NCBI GenBank assembly: GCA_036388555.1
Contig: DASVRP010000008.1
Span: 117,283-181,282, forward strand
Direction of reading: 5' to 3'
Origin: UBA4665 sp036388555
Lineage (GTDB): Bacteria > Patescibacteriota > Saccharimonadia > Saccharimonadales > UBA4665
Length of the DNA: 64,000 nt
Below, one piece after another: positions 18,455 through 27,162 of this stretch. The notes under the pieces were generated by a model. It ran no database searches. It saw only the letters and a program-made list of their open reading frames with translations, and had not been told where the DNA came from. The first letter of the stretch is position 1, and each line of letters opens with the position of its first letter. Both the position numbers and the translations under genes were made by a program.

Positions 18455-19708
18455 TTATTGACCAGTCTTTAGCTTTTTATGTGACTTCTTGCGGGCGTTG
18501 ACAGGCTTCGTCGATAACTGCTTAGTCGTCGGGGATTTCGCCGCAGGCTGTGGAGTAGGCGCGACCTCATCCGGCTCCACCGCTAGCTCAGGCGCCGTTG
18601 CAGGAGTCTTCGAACCAGCTGGCTTGCCTAGTGCGGCCTCGTCCTCCGTCATAACGACCGGATCCTCCGTGCCGCTCGCTTTGGTAGAACCGGTAGCATC
18701 GGCCGCGAGGTTATCCGGCGTATCGGCGTGCGAGACTTCCGGTTCGGTAGCCTGCGCTGTGGGCTCGGCTGGCGGCTCGTCAGGAACGGGGCCTGGGGCA
18801 GCATCTGCGGTGCCCTGCTCTAGCTCGGTCGGCTGTGGCGTTTTGCGGCGGCGCCTGCTGCGGCGTACCAGCAGCACCGTGAATACCATAAGCCCGGCTA
18901 ACCCCAGCAGCACCCAGCGCCAGAATCCAGTCACCACAACGGCCCACTTATCGACGCTGCTGCCTCCCGATGCTACGGTCAGCTTATACAAGCCGATCCG
19001 GCTAGCTGCCAGCTTGAATGGTATTTCGCGTGATACACCTGACATGACCAGTGGCGCATCGATCTGCTGCTTCAACTCACCGATCGGCCGGAGTGACACG
19101 GTGACTTTCGGAAAAAAGCCGCTTGACGGCTCGACTGGTGCCGGGTTCTTCAGTGTCGCCGCCCCGCGCACTGCCTCGCCGATCTGGATGGGCGATACAT
19201 CAAGCGATTGTATACTGATTCTGCGGGGGCCGGGCTGGCCGTTCTGGATCAGCAGCAGTGTGCCGACCTGGGCTGAGGGTACGATGCCGGCGCCTGCCGG
19301 GGATTTGGTGGCCGCAAAAATTGCCGCGAATATATCACCTTTCGGTAGCTTGTTGCTGTCGATAGCGAAGTAGACCCGGGCAGCCTCGCGCGGGCCGAGC
19401 TCAACTTCTTTCAGATCCAGCGTGATGCCGCTGCTGATCACCTGGGAGGTAAAGAACCGCAGATTGCCTTGGCCGTCAGCCTGGCGGAAGCCGCGGACGT
19501 CCATGGTGACCGTTACTGCTACGGATGAGGGATTCGAGACGTCCACGAAACCTTGTTTGCTCTTGCCTTGCTCCAGGGCCTCGCGGTACATCAGCGGCCG
19601 GATCTGCAGGCCTTCGGCATGTACCTCGGCCGGTGCTGCCAGCACTGCTCCGGCAGTCAGCGCCAGTGCCAGAGTGGCCGATACGAGCAACCTACGATGG
19701 AGTTTCAT
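18455..19708 (-). CDS. DUF916/WxIP-like surface protein with C-terminal membrane anchor
   Basis: 417 residues: signal peptide (LLVSATLALALTAGAVLAAPAEVHA), a beta-sandwich resembling the DUF916-type N-domain (GFVDVSNPSSVAVTVTMDVRGF, then LGPREAARVYFAIDSNKLPKGDIFAAIF), a second beta domain, a transmembrane helix (WVLLGLAGLMVFTVLL) followed by an Arg/Lys stop-transfer, and a long acidic-Pro tail ending in a Lys-rich KKSHKKLKTGQ. The overall plan is that of WxL-interacting proteins, here with an extended cytoplasmic tail. Its ATG directly follows the stop of the LamG gene. The DUF916 assignment is by pattern, not by search. Confidence 0.65.
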   Translation of the reverse strand: MKLHRRLLVSATLALALTAGAVLAAPAEVHAEGLQIRPLMYREALEQGKSKQGFVDVSNPSSVAVTVTMDVRGFRQADGQGNLRFFTSQVISSGITLDLKEVELGPREAARVYFAIDSNKLPKGDIFAAIFAATKSPAGAGIVPSAQVGTLLLIQNGQPGPRRISIQSLDVSPIQIGEAVRGAATLKNPAPVEPSSGFFPKVTVSLRPIGELKQQIDAPLVMSGVSREIPFKLAASRIGLYKLTVASGGSSVDKWAVVVTGFWRWVLLGLAGLMVFTVLLVRRSRRRRKTPQPTELEQGTADAAPGPVPDEPPAEPTAQATEPEVSHADTPDNLAADATGSTKASGTEDPVVMTEDEAALGKPAGSKTPATAPELAVEPDEVAPTPQPAAKSPTTKQLSTKPVNARKKSHKKLKTGQ

Positions 19709-21106
19709 TTACGGCAGCACCGTCGCGGTGTAGGTCACCGTGTTCTGGTAATTGCCGGCAGGCAGTGACAGCGGTACGTCGAGCCGGTACTGGCTGCCTA
19801 TGATGTCCTTGACGCCGCCGCTATAACCGGATCGGCTGTACATGGTCGTGGCCGATCCCGGCAGCTGGGCATACTTGTAGTTCGGCCCGGTGCCCCACTT
19901 GGCATCCAGCGACGGCGCACTGGTCAGCGCAAATCCCAGGCCCTTTGTCGTGCCCTCCGTCCACAGCGCCGGCGTCCCGATCGATCCGCCTATCGGGCTG
20001 ATGGTGTTGCCGCCGCTAGTCAACGGCTGGTTCTGCGAGATAGCCAGCGTATAGCCCGGCGCATCGGTCTGCACGATGGCGCGGGCCGCAACACTGACAG
20101 ACGTGTTCGGCACCAGGTCCGCGAAGCTCAGCGAGCTGGCCAGGCCGGCGTTCTGGGCGGCGTATTCACGAGCGGCGTCCTTGTCGCTGAAGGCCTTGTC
20201 AAATACTTTGACTTCGTCTATCAACCCGTTGAACGAGTTGGAGAAATCATACTGTGCTCCGACGTTGATTTCACCGCCGCCACCCGGATTCGTCGTGTCT
20301 ATGGACGCCGATGCTTCCGGCTGGCCATCGACATATAGCCGCAGCGACCCGCCCGGACGGTCAATCACTCCCAGGACATGATGCCAGGCGCTGTTATTAT
20401 AGACCGTGCCGCTACTGGTCGCCGCGTAATAGGTCGGTCCGGTACAGCTGTTTGGCCCCGAGGAAAATTCGAGGCTGATATTCCCCTGCGTATCCATAGA
20501 CATCATCCAGCCTTTGCAGTTACCATTCTTCCAGACAATGTATGATTTCTGGGATTGCGTTCCAGCCTTGATCCAGGCACTCACCGTACGGGCCTGGCCA
20601 GGTTCGGCATCGAGTACAGCATGGTTTCCTCCGTGCGCTAACTGCGTGGTTCCATTCAGGCTGAGCGCCTGGCCGAGCTTGCCGACCACCCGGCTGGGGC
20701 TACCGACAGTTGTCGCGTCGAGGGCGCCGCTGGCATTGTCGAACAGCTTGGTGCCCGTCGGTTCGTCCATAGGATAATGCAGCAGCAGGCTGGCCGGATG
20801 GACATTGAGCTGGATCGATTTCTCGAGTTGCGATACAAATCCAGAACCCAGCTTGTAACTGCCAGCTGATCCGTCACCCGTGACGGCTTCGCCACCGCTT
20901 GAGACCATTTTGTAGCTCGCAGAGCTGGTCGGGCCGCCGAAGCTGTTGCCGACGCCGGCGTCTATCTTATAGCTGGAGCTGTTATAGCTCTCGGCCGCTG
21001 CCAGGCCAGGAAACACAGCGGCACCTAGCAGACCCAGCGCGGCGATAGCCAGAACGGCTTTTGCCGCATCAACGCTGCCATATAAAACTCCCGTGACAAC
21101 TCTCAT
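19709..21106 (-). CDS. secreted LamG-domain protein with WxL-like C-terminus
   Basis: 465 residues: signal sequence (AVLAIAALGLLGAAVFPGLAAA), a short beta region with repeated SSSYKIDAGVG and SASYKMVSSGG units, a LamG/concanavalin domain (about 105-320, HYPMDEPTGTKLFDNASG...GLIDEVKVFDKAFSD), and a C-terminal domain ending LPAGNYQNTVTYTATVLP. That ending matches the last strand of WxL domains, with the second W-x-L replaced by Y-x-A. It sits between two DUF916-like genes, as a large WxL protein would. It may bind a sugar polymer and attach to the cell surface non-covalently. Confidence 0.72.
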   Translation of the reverse strand: MRVVTGVLYGSVDAAKAVLAIAALGLLGAAVFPGLAAAESYNSSSYKIDAGVGNSFGGPTSSASYKMVSSGGEAVTGDGSAGSYKLGSGFVSQLEKSIQLNVHPASLLLHYPMDEPTGTKLFDNASGALDATTVGSPSRVVGKLGQALSLNGTTQLAHGGNHAVLDAEPGQARTVSAWIKAGTQSQKSYIVWKNGNCKGWMMSMDTQGNISLEFSSGPNSCTGPTYYAATSSGTVYNNSAWHHVLGVIDRPGGSLRLYVDGQPEASASIDTTNPGGGGEINVGAQYDFSNSFNGLIDEVKVFDKAFSDKDAAREYAAQNAGLASSLSFADLVPNTSVSVAARAIVQTDAPGYTLAISQNQPLTSGGNTISPIGGSIGTPALWTEGTTKGLGFALTSAPSLDAKWGTGPNYKYAQLPGSATTMYSRSGYSGGVKDIIGSQYRLDVPLSLPAGNYQNTVTYTATVLP

Positions 21107-21136
21107 GCTTATCCCAGTCTAGCAAATATCCAGCGC

Positions 21137-21976
21137 TTACACCACAAACGGTATGACGACCAGCAGAGCGCCGGCTATCCGCACGGCTGACAGCGGATGC
21201 CTGGTGCGTCCGGTCCATCGATTCAAAAATCCACGCTGCAGTAATACCGGCAGCAATGTTAACACAAACAGCCCTACGAGAACCGACAACGCCTTGGCAG
21301 TGTCGGCCGACCTGGTGGTGCTGCCGGTGCTCGTGCCATCTCCGGCTTCACCGCGCAGTATCTTTTCCAGGAAATCCGGCACCAGCGGGTTATTTGGACC
21401 AGCCGTTAGGGCTGCCTGGGCATCCCCCTGGCCTGCTACGCCCTGCTGCTGCGTTACCGCCGTTCCCTGGGGCCGGTTTGATGCCTGCCCGCCGGCCGGC
21501 AGACTCGTCGCGGTATCAGATCCGGTGCCCGGATTGAGCTGCGGGTGATAACTGATGACGACACTATCCTCATGTGTCTGCTGGCCGCAACTGTCCGAAG
21601 CGACCAGCTTGATGGTGTGTGTTCCCGGCTCCACTGAGACATCGATTGCGAACGTCTTCCCGCCCATACTGATGGCTGTCGTCGTACTGTACTGCCCGTC
21701 GACATAGACATTGATCTGCGAAATACTGAACACGGTGCCTTCGACCTTCACGACCGGATCAGCTACCGTGCTGTCGCTCAGCGGCTTGGTGATACTGACA
21801 CCCGATTCGTTCCCCTGCGGACAGACCATGACCTCGATGCGCGATCCCTTCACTTCCTGGGCGGCAGCTGTCTGTCCGATGACGAGCGCCGTCAGTAATA
21901 CCAGCACCATCACACCGGTCAGGCGATAGACCAGCCTAGCGGCGCGATTTGCGATTGCGATAGCTTCGCAGCGCAT
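21137..21976 (-). CDS. Ig-like surface protein with N- and C-terminal membrane helices
   Basis: 279 residues. An N-terminal signal/anchor (VMVLVLLTALVIGQTAAAQ) is followed by an Ig-like fold of bacterial adhesin type (VSITKPLSDSTVADPVVKVEGTV...INVYVDGQYST...GTHTIKLVASDSCGQQTH), a Gln/Gly/Pro-rich linker, and a C-terminal helix (ALSVLVGLFVLTLLPVLLQRGF) plus a second hydrophobic tail. The ATG used overlaps the upstream gene by 41 bases, so a start further inside (near 21910) is possible. It belongs to the same run of surface genes; function unknown. Confidence 0.65.
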   Translation of the reverse strand: MRCEAIAIANRAARLVYRLTGVMVLVLLTALVIGQTAAAQEVKGSRIEVMVCPQGNESGVSITKPLSDSTVADPVVKVEGTVFSISQINVYVDGQYSTTTAISMGGKTFAIDVSVEPGTHTIKLVASDSCGQQTHEDSVVISYHPQLNPGTGSDTATSLPAGGQASNRPQGTAVTQQQGVAGQGDAQAALTAGPNNPLVPDFLEKILRGEAGDGTSTGSTTRSADTAKALSVLVGLFVLTLLPVLLQRGFLNRWTGRTRHPLSAVRIAGALLVVIPFVV

Positions 21977-22859
21977 ATACAGCTCCGGCTGCCAGTGTTA
22001 GTAATGCCACGACGACGAACCATAGCGGCGCGATCAGCAGAAAGCCGCTGTTCTGGTGCTTCTGGTCGAGAAATGAGACATTTTGAGATACCCTGAAGAT
22101 ACCGAAGCCGGGTGCCTGCTTCCAGTACATATCTATCCGCCGGGTCGTTTCGGGCAGCACGATCGGGTCACCGGTGTACGAGAATTTCTGGCGACCGAAG
22201 AGGTCCCGGGCGACCGTGCTGACGGTCGCATCAAAGTCAGCATTACCGGTGTTGGAAACCCGTGCGGCGCTGACCACCGGCGGACGGGCCTGCCACTTCG
22301 GCAGTATGAAGCCTTCAAGGCGTCCTTCGTTCCGGACCGTTCCGTTTACGGTCGCGTACATCAGGTTGCCGACCCGCTTCTGCCGGGCAACGCCGCTGGA
22401 TCCGATCTCACGCTGCTGCGTCTCAGCGAAGAGCACGCCGTAGTGTCCACCCGGTGCGGCACCGGCTGGCACGCGGATTGTATAATTGACCGTTACTTTC
22501 TGGCCGGGTTCAACGCGGTATCGGGCCTTCTCGAATTGCACCCAGTTGTGCAGGTCGGTGTTCGGCCGGACGACACTGAAGTTCGGATCGTACTGCTCAT
22601 TGCTGACGCTGTACGGCCGGGCATAGACAGCAAAATCATAGCCGACGTCGCCGTCATTGATAATGTCCATGCTGTCGCGTCTGACGTCTCCGGCATTGAT
22701 CTTGAATGATTCAGACGACGGTGATGCCGTGATACTTTCGCGCTCTGCATCACCTTGCTGGGCGACGGCGGATTGGCTTATGAGCAATATACTGAGAATG
22801 CTGCACGCCATGACGGCTATCGTAGACCAATTAGCAGTGAGTCGTCTCCGGTACATCAT
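21936..22859 (-). CDS. DUF916/WxIP-like membrane-anchored protein
   Basis: 307 residues: signal helix (STIAVMACSILSILLISQSAVA), an N-domain with ITASPSSESFKINAGDVRRDSMDIINDGDVGYDFAVYARPYS and then RVEPGQKVTVNYTIRVPAGAAPGGHYGVLF, a second beta domain, and a C-terminal transmembrane helix (LLIAPLWFVVVALLTLAAGAVYAL) with a basic tail. The G-x-Y/F-G-x-L-F strand after a P-rich turn is typical of DUF916-like peptidoglycan-binding domains that bind WxL proteins. A TAGAAT box ends six bases before the first ATG, so the mRNA may be leaderless. Confidence 0.68.
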   Translation of the reverse strand: MMYRRRLTANWSTIAVMACSILSILLISQSAVAQQGDAERESITASPSSESFKINAGDVRRDSMDIINDGDVGYDFAVYARPYSVSNEQYDPNFSVVRPNTDLHNWVQFEKARYRVEPGQKVTVNYTIRVPAGAAPGGHYGVLFAETQQREIGSSGVARQKRVGNLMYATVNGTVRNEGRLEGFILPKWQARPPVVSAARVSNTGNADFDATVSTVARDLFGRQKFSYTGDPIVLPETTRRIDMYWKQAPGFGIFRVSQNVSFLDQKHQNSGFLLIAPLWFVVVALLTLAAGAVYALRSYRNRKSRR

Positions 22860-22906
22860 CCACCTATTCTACATGTATGCCGCATACTGTCAATCATGCT
22901 TACGCT

Positions 22907-22942
22907 AAAACCGGACCCCCATGGTATGGCGGATCCGGTTTT
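22907..22942 (-). terminator. Rho-independent terminator after the small WxL-like genes
   Basis: The arms AAAACCGGA and TCCGGTTTT (nine base pairs) enclose a GC-rich inner stem. Read on the minus strand it ends in GGTTTTAGCG. It separates the small-protein pair from the downstream DUF916-like gene. Confidence 0.75.
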
Positions 22943-22972
22943 GTCAGGTGGCAGAAACGGTGTAGATAACCG

Positions 22973-23572
22973 TTATTTGACGGTTGCCGTGTACGTCACG
23001 GTGTCCTTGTAGACGCCGTTCGCTTTGCTCGTGTTTACTTTGACAGCATATTTCACTGTCGTGACCTGCGCACTTGCAGTGGCAGTCGTCGACCGGATGT
23101 TCTGTGCTGCACCGCTGATAGGCATGCCGGCGTATGTCGCAGTGCCACTGCCCCCGAAGGTGCCAAGGTCATCGACGCGCCAGCCCCATGCGTTGTCGCT
23201 CATGGCAGCAGGAGTACCGTATGTACCGGAGGTTACCGCCAGCGAATCGCCGTTGCTAGTTGTGCCGTCGTCCTTGAAGCCGGCCATGGTAGCCGTGCCG
23301 TCAGCACTGCTGAGCGTCAGGTTGTAGCCGTCAGAGTCATTGGAATCAACTGTGACGGTGTCACTAGCATTGGCAGATGTCGCCCCGGCTCCGGTCGGCG
23401 TGACCGATATGTTCACCGTACCCGATGAAGTCACATTGATGACCGAAGCCACCGCCGCTTCCACTGAACTGTTAGCCGTAACGGCCGAAGCTCCGACTGG
23501 CACAGCTATGACAGCGGCCACGGCCGCTGCGACCGATAGATTAGCCAGCCGTCTGGCAGACAATCTCTTCAT
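22973..23572 (-). CDS. small secreted WxL-like surface protein B
   Basis: 199 residues with signal sequence (LSVAAAVAAVIAVPVGASAVTA) and one compact beta domain. It ends NGVYKDTVTYTATVK, the same last strand as in WxL domains but with TYTA in place of TWxL. It also carries NAWGWRVDDLGTFG in the middle. It is a close paralogue of the next gene: the segments DGYNLTLSSADGTATMAGFKDDG and VTTVKYAVKV are almost identical. It is preceded by a good promoter (23609-23637) and followed by a terminator. Probably an abundant envelope protein; WxL kinship is inferred from architecture and neighbours. Confidence 0.75.
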   Translation of the reverse strand: MKRLSARRLANLSVAAAVAAVIAVPVGASAVTANSSVEAAVASVINVTSSGTVNISVTPTGAGATSANASDTVTVDSNDSDGYNLTLSSADGTATMAGFKDDGTTSNGDSLAVTSGTYGTPAAMSDNAWGWRVDDLGTFGGSGTATYAGMPISGAAQNIRSTTATASAQVTTVKYAVKVNTSKANGVYKDTVTYTATVK

Positions 23573-23605
23573 ATTTTATCCTTGTTTTTATTTTTTAGGT
23601 GCAAA

Positions 23606-23620
23606 GTTAGTTTAACTAAC
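23606..23620. promoter_or_regulatory. palindrome overlapping a -10 box (candidate operator)
   Basis: GTTAGTTTAACTAAC is a perfect inverted repeat with a single central base. It covers the likely -10 (TAAACT on the minus strand) of the small WxL-like gene B, a good position for a repressor. The regulator is unknown. Confidence 0.4.
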
Positions 23621-23637
23621 ATAAGCAGTATAGTCAA
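23609..23637 (-). promoter_or_regulatory. promoter of small WxL-like gene B
   Basis: TTGACT, a 17-base spacer and TAAACT lie upstream of the gene in the correct order on the minus strand. An AAGGAT ribosome-binding site stands just before the ATG. A second possible -10 (TATACT) overlaps the -35. Confidence 0.55.
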
Positions 23638-23663
23638 CACCATCCCAGTTGCGACAAAACGGG

Positions 23664-24263
23664 TTACTTGGCCGTTGCCGTATATGTCACGGTATCTTTA
23701 TAGACACCGTTCGGTTTGCTGGTATCGACTTTGACGGCGTATTTGACGGTCGTTACTTCGTTTGTAGCGGTAGCCGTGGTCGAGCGGATGTTCTGCGGTG
23801 AACTGTTCACCGGCATGCCGGCGAAGGTAGCCGTTCCCCCTGCACCGAATGTTCCGAGACTGTCGACACGCCAGCCCCATGAGTTGGCACTGAGTGCGGC
23901 TGGTGTCGCGTAGCTGCCGGTCGTAACAGCCAGCGTCGCGCCGTTGCTGGTCACACCGTCGTCCTTGAAGCCAGCCATGGTAGCTGTGCCATCAGCACTA
24001 CTGAGCGTCAGGTTGTAGCCATCAGCATCGTTGGAGTTTACGGTGACGGTATCGCTGGCTGCGGTCGATTCAGCACCAGGCCCAGTCGGAGTTACGCTCA
24101 GCGCCACGGTACCCGATGATGTCACGGCAATCACGGACGATACCGTGGCCTCAATCGAGCTGCTGGCCGTCGCGGCCGATGCCCCAATGGGCGCTACTAT
24201 TACAGCGGCCATTGCCGCCAACGCTAGATACTTACCTACCCGCTTACCAAATAACGATGTCAT
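23664..24263 (-). CDS. small secreted WxL-like surface protein A
   Basis: 199 residues, paralogue of the neighbouring gene over the full length. It has a signal sequence (LALAAMAAVIVAPIGASAATA), a single beta domain with DSLGTFGAGGTATFAGMPV, and the C-terminal strand NGVYKDTVTYTATAK. AAAGGTGA lies six bases before the ATG, and TATACT upstream is a plausible -10. Tandem duplication followed by limited divergence is evident. Expected to lie outside the membrane and to be bound by the DUF916-like proteins, if the WxL analogy holds. Confidence 0.75.
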   Translation of the reverse strand: MTSLFGKRVGKYLALAAMAAVIVAPIGASAATASSSIEATVSSVIAVTSSGTVALSVTPTGPGAESTAASDTVTVNSNDADGYNLTLSSADGTATMAGFKDDGVTSNGATLAVTTGSYATPAALSANSWGWRVDSLGTFGAGGTATFAGMPVNSSPQNIRSTTATATNEVTTVKYAVKVDTSKPNGVYKDTVTYTATAK

Positions 24264-24346
24264 ATACAGTCACCTTTCTCGTTCCTTATGGTTAATAAGT
24301 ATAGTAAGTAAAATAAGCGTAAGCGTCAAATAAATCGTCTATGTTA

Positions 24347-24853
24347 CTACATTAAACTAACGAGCTTGATGACCGTCACCAGGCTGAGCCACAGCCCCGC
24401 CCATGCCAGCACGTATTTTTGCCATTTGCCGGATAGTATCAGCAGCCCGAGTACGACATCGTGCAAACCGGTAAACATGACCATTTGCGGTATAAATCCC
24501 AGCATTGATGCCACTGGAAATGATTCCAACAGGTGTATGAAATCAGCCGGCTTGATCCAGGCAATCACGCCGTTGATCAAAAAGATAAAGGCAAAGCCGC
24601 CCCGGAATATACCTGACAGCGCCGCATCGGACATCAGCCGCCGCTGCAGGGCTATCAGCCGATCACGGGCTGCGCGTCGGCTTGGACGCGCAGCAGCCGC
24701 AGCTGGCGGGCGGCCCCCTGCCAGCGACAGTGCCTCCTCGACTGCTTCGGCCGGCCACTGCTGGGCGGCAAACAGCTCGCGGATAGCCTGATCACTCAGG
24801 CCACGGCCACGCTCTGTCGCTATATATGTCAGTACTTCCTGAGGAATAGTCAA
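24347..24853 (-). CDS. DoxX-like membrane protein with N-terminal UBA-like helices
   Basis: 168 residues starting at TTG. The first 45 residues (VLTYIATERGRGLSDQAIRELFAAQQWPAEAVEEAL) resemble a three-helix UBA-like motif that occurs before membrane domains in CPR proteins. An Ala/Arg linker follows, then four hydrophobic helices (GIFRGGFAFIFLINGVIAWI, MLGFIPQMVMFTGLHDVVLGLLIL, YVLAWAGLWLSLVTVIKLVSL). The arrangement recalls DoxX/small-redox membrane proteins, with low certainty. No clear ribosome-binding site precedes the TTG. Confidence 0.6.
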   Translation of the reverse strand: MTIPQEVLTYIATERGRGLSDQAIRELFAAQQWPAEAVEEALSLAGGRPPAAAAARPSRRAARDRLIALQRRLMSDAALSGIFRGGFAFIFLINGVIAWIKPADFIHLLESFPVASMLGFIPQMVMFTGLHDVVLGLLILSGKWQKYVLAWAGLWLSLVTVIKLVSLM

Positions 24854-24912
24854 AATAATCGAACCATCTTTATGTTTGTGCTTACTAAAATTATACCATG
24901 ACCGGTCAGCAG

Positions 24913-25032
24913 CTATTTTGCATAGTTCTGGACTATGGTCTTTACTCGCTGGTACGACGCCTCCGATGCATTGATTCCCGCAAAAATGACGGCCACCATG
25001 ACAGCCGCTCCTACCAGAACTCTTACTGACAT
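24913..25032 (-). CDS. 39-residue membrane or secreted small protein
   Basis: The frame MSVRVLVGAAVMVAVIFAGI... ends QRVKTIVQNYAK. It has a short basic N-terminus, one hydrophobic helix and a charged tail. Its ATG follows the stop of the dockerin glycoside hydrolase by one base (TAATATG), so it is probably translated by re-initiation from the same mRNA. No family is known. It might assist export or anchoring of the enzyme, which is speculation. Confidence 0.5.
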   Translation of the reverse strand: MSVRVLVGAAVMVAVIFAGINASEASYQRVKTIVQNYAK

Positions 25033-25033
25033 A

Positions 25034-27025
25034 TTACCAGGTCCATTTGCTGAGCAAGATAGCCATATCAGCTGCGCCTACCGTGCCGTCTTTATTGAGG
25101 TCAGCCGCCACACTGTTTTGACCGTCTGTGCCTATCAGCTGCGACAGATCGAGAGCATTGACCCGTCCATCACCATTGATGTCACCATTGTTAGCTACCG
25201 GAGGAATAGCTGTAGTCGTGACCGTGAATGCGATGTTGGAACCGTCATGGTATATTCCGGCGCTGTCCTGATAGGTTGCGTAAGCATACCAGGAGCCTAC
25301 CGGGTCGGTGGCCAGGATAGTCCGACTAGCCCTTACTGTCAGCGTTGCGCCCGCAGGGATAGTATAGGGACCTGGAGTCGTTGATGTGAAGTCAAAATAC
25401 GGGCCGCTGGCATTTGATCCGCCAGGACCGCGACCGGCTATCACAACGGTGTTGATAGTCACGGCCGTGCTGCCGGTATTCTTGTATGTCACCGTGCCGC
25501 CGATAGTCTGACCTACGGCTACAGAAGCCTTATCCAGCACCAATGGTGTCGATATGGTCACGGCGCCAGCTGCCGGGTTCGGGGTTGGGGTCGGTGCGGG
25601 CGTAGGGGTTGGAGTAGGAGTGGGCGCTGGGGGCGGAGGCGTCACGACGCCACCCGGCCTGACCACCATGACAGTGACCGACATCTTCGGCAGTGCTATC
25701 TGCTTTGCCGCCGTATTGGTGTAAGCGCCGTCAGGTAATTTAACCGGCTGATCGTACGGGGCGGCCTGATTCGTCTGATAGAGCGAATATGACCCGCCGC
25801 TTATACCTTTCAGGTTGAGCAAGACCGTCTTGCTGTCAGTTTCTGATTTATTGATGAGTACGATGTTATACCCACCAGCTTCGTTATTGACGGCGAATAT
25901 CTCGCCGGTTGCATCATTTTCTGACACATTGTAGATCGTGTCTTTATAATGAGGCCATATCTTACCCCCTGTCCAGGCGGCGATAGCCCAATAAGCCGGC
26001 ATCGGACTGGACGCCGGACGGTTATCCGGATTAACGGCACCAGCTTCGACCATCACTCCAAGCGGCCCGTTCTGCGACGCATATGGTAGACCCCGGCCAC
26101 CAGACTGTAGTATATGGCCCAGTGCGCTCGTCATCCATACCGTATTGACGGTTGTGAAGAAGCGATTATTGCCACCGGCAGTACCATCCTGGTATCGCCA
26201 TGAGAAATTCAGCTCGTCAACGTTGATAGGACGGTCCCCGAGGCCGAGAGAATGTAAATCGCTGCGGATCTCACTGATTTCACGGGCATAACTCGGAGTT
26301 TCCGACAGAGCTTGTGCGGTAGATATTGAATTGCTTCCCATAGCATAATGATGATAATCAATACCTGCCAGATCCTGGCCTAATCCAGCTGCAAAAGTTC
26401 TCATGGTAGCACGGTCATAGTAGGCCCAGACCGGCCCCCAAATTCTGAAGTTCGGGTTGATCGCCTTGCCCTCCTGTACGATCATCTTGGCTTTGGCTAT
26501 CTCATCCTGGATGGATTTGCCCTGGTTGCCTATTTCGTTCGGGGCACTGTAATCAATCGTATTCGCCGTACCTAACGCCTGTATGATCCTGGTGGCATCA
26601 CCCGGTTCTATATCATAATCATTGGTGCGGCCGCCGAGCACTGCCAGTATACGATATCCCCAGGATTGATACAGTCTGACAAGGGCAGGCACATCGAGTG
26701 TAGTCGGGCCGCCGCCTGCCGAGCTGGTTACACGGTTATTCCGCCAGCCCACGGGAATACGGATATAGCGGGCATCAAGCTTCTGTTCAGCAGCACTTTG
26801 GGCCGGGCTGGACAATGGGTTGGCGCCGTAGGTCGAAGATCCGATGCCGATGTCGTAGGGGTCAACTTTGCGGATCGTACTACTGAAATCAGCCGTAGCG
26901 GCGACGCCAAGGTCGGCCGCATGCGACTCTTTGGAATTCTTACTGCCGATATATGATGTCGCACCTCCAATCACTAACAGACTCACAACACTGGCTCCAT
27001 ACATTAAAAACTTTTTGGACATCAT
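25034..27025 (-). CDS. secreted clan GH-A-like glycoside hydrolase with C-terminal type I dockerin
   Basis: About 663 residues: N-terminal helix (LMYGASVVSLLVIGGATSYI), a TIM-barrel catalytic domain (about 45-370), a small beta domain, a Pro/Thr linker (about 455-480), an Ig/CARDB-like domain (about 485-600) and a dockerin at the end. The barrel has the clan A pair: acid/base in SAPNEIGNQ and nucleophile in INVDELNFSW. The dockerin shows two calcium loops, DINGDGRVNALD and DLNKDGTVGAAD, and ends SKWTW, like the two cohesin proteins at 57973-61969. It should therefore dock on those scaffolds. The nearest GH family (39- or 79-like) is uncertain. Confidence 0.87.
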   Translation of the reverse strand: MMSKKFLMYGASVVSLLVIGGATSYIGSKNSKESHAADLGVAATADFSSTIRKVDPYDIGIGSSTYGANPLSSPAQSAAEQKLDARYIRIPVGWRNNRVTSSAGGGPTTLDVPALVRLYQSWGYRILAVLGGRTNDYDIEPGDATRIIQALGTANTIDYSAPNEIGNQGKSIQDEIAKAKMIVQEGKAINPNFRIWGPVWAYYDRATMRTFAAGLGQDLAGIDYHHYAMGSNSISTAQALSETPSYAREISEIRSDLHSLGLGDRPINVDELNFSWRYQDGTAGGNNRFFTTVNTVWMTSALGHILQSGGRGLPYASQNGPLGVMVEAGAVNPDNRPASSPMPAYWAIAAWTGGKIWPHYKDTIYNVSENDATGEIFAVNNEAGGYNIVLINKSETDSKTVLLNLKGISGGSYSLYQTNQAAPYDQPVKLPDGAYTNTAAKQIALPKMSVTVMVVRPGGVVTPPPPAPTPTPTPTPAPTPTPNPAAGAVTISTPLVLDKASVAVGQTIGGTVTYKNTGSTAVTINTVVIAGRGPGGSNASGPYFDFTSTTPGPYTIPAGATLTVRASRTILATDPVGSWYAYATYQDSAGIYHDGSNIAFTVTTTAIPPVANNGDINGDGRVNALDLSQLIGTDGQNSVAADLNKDGTVGAADMAILLSKWTW

Positions 27026-27162
27026 CACGGTTTCACACTCTATTAGTCGTTATGCTTAAAGTGTATTTTACATTGTGCCATATAGCAATTTCACTCTCAT
27101 ATCCTCATCTGGCGGCTGCCGGTTTTAACCTGCATTATGCCAGTGACAGTCAACTGTCGCCA

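Noticed and set aside
25560..25640. Short tandem repeat encoding a Pro/Thr tract
   Set aside because: It is the linker of the dockerin glycoside hydrolase, a normal feature of modular secreted enzymes.
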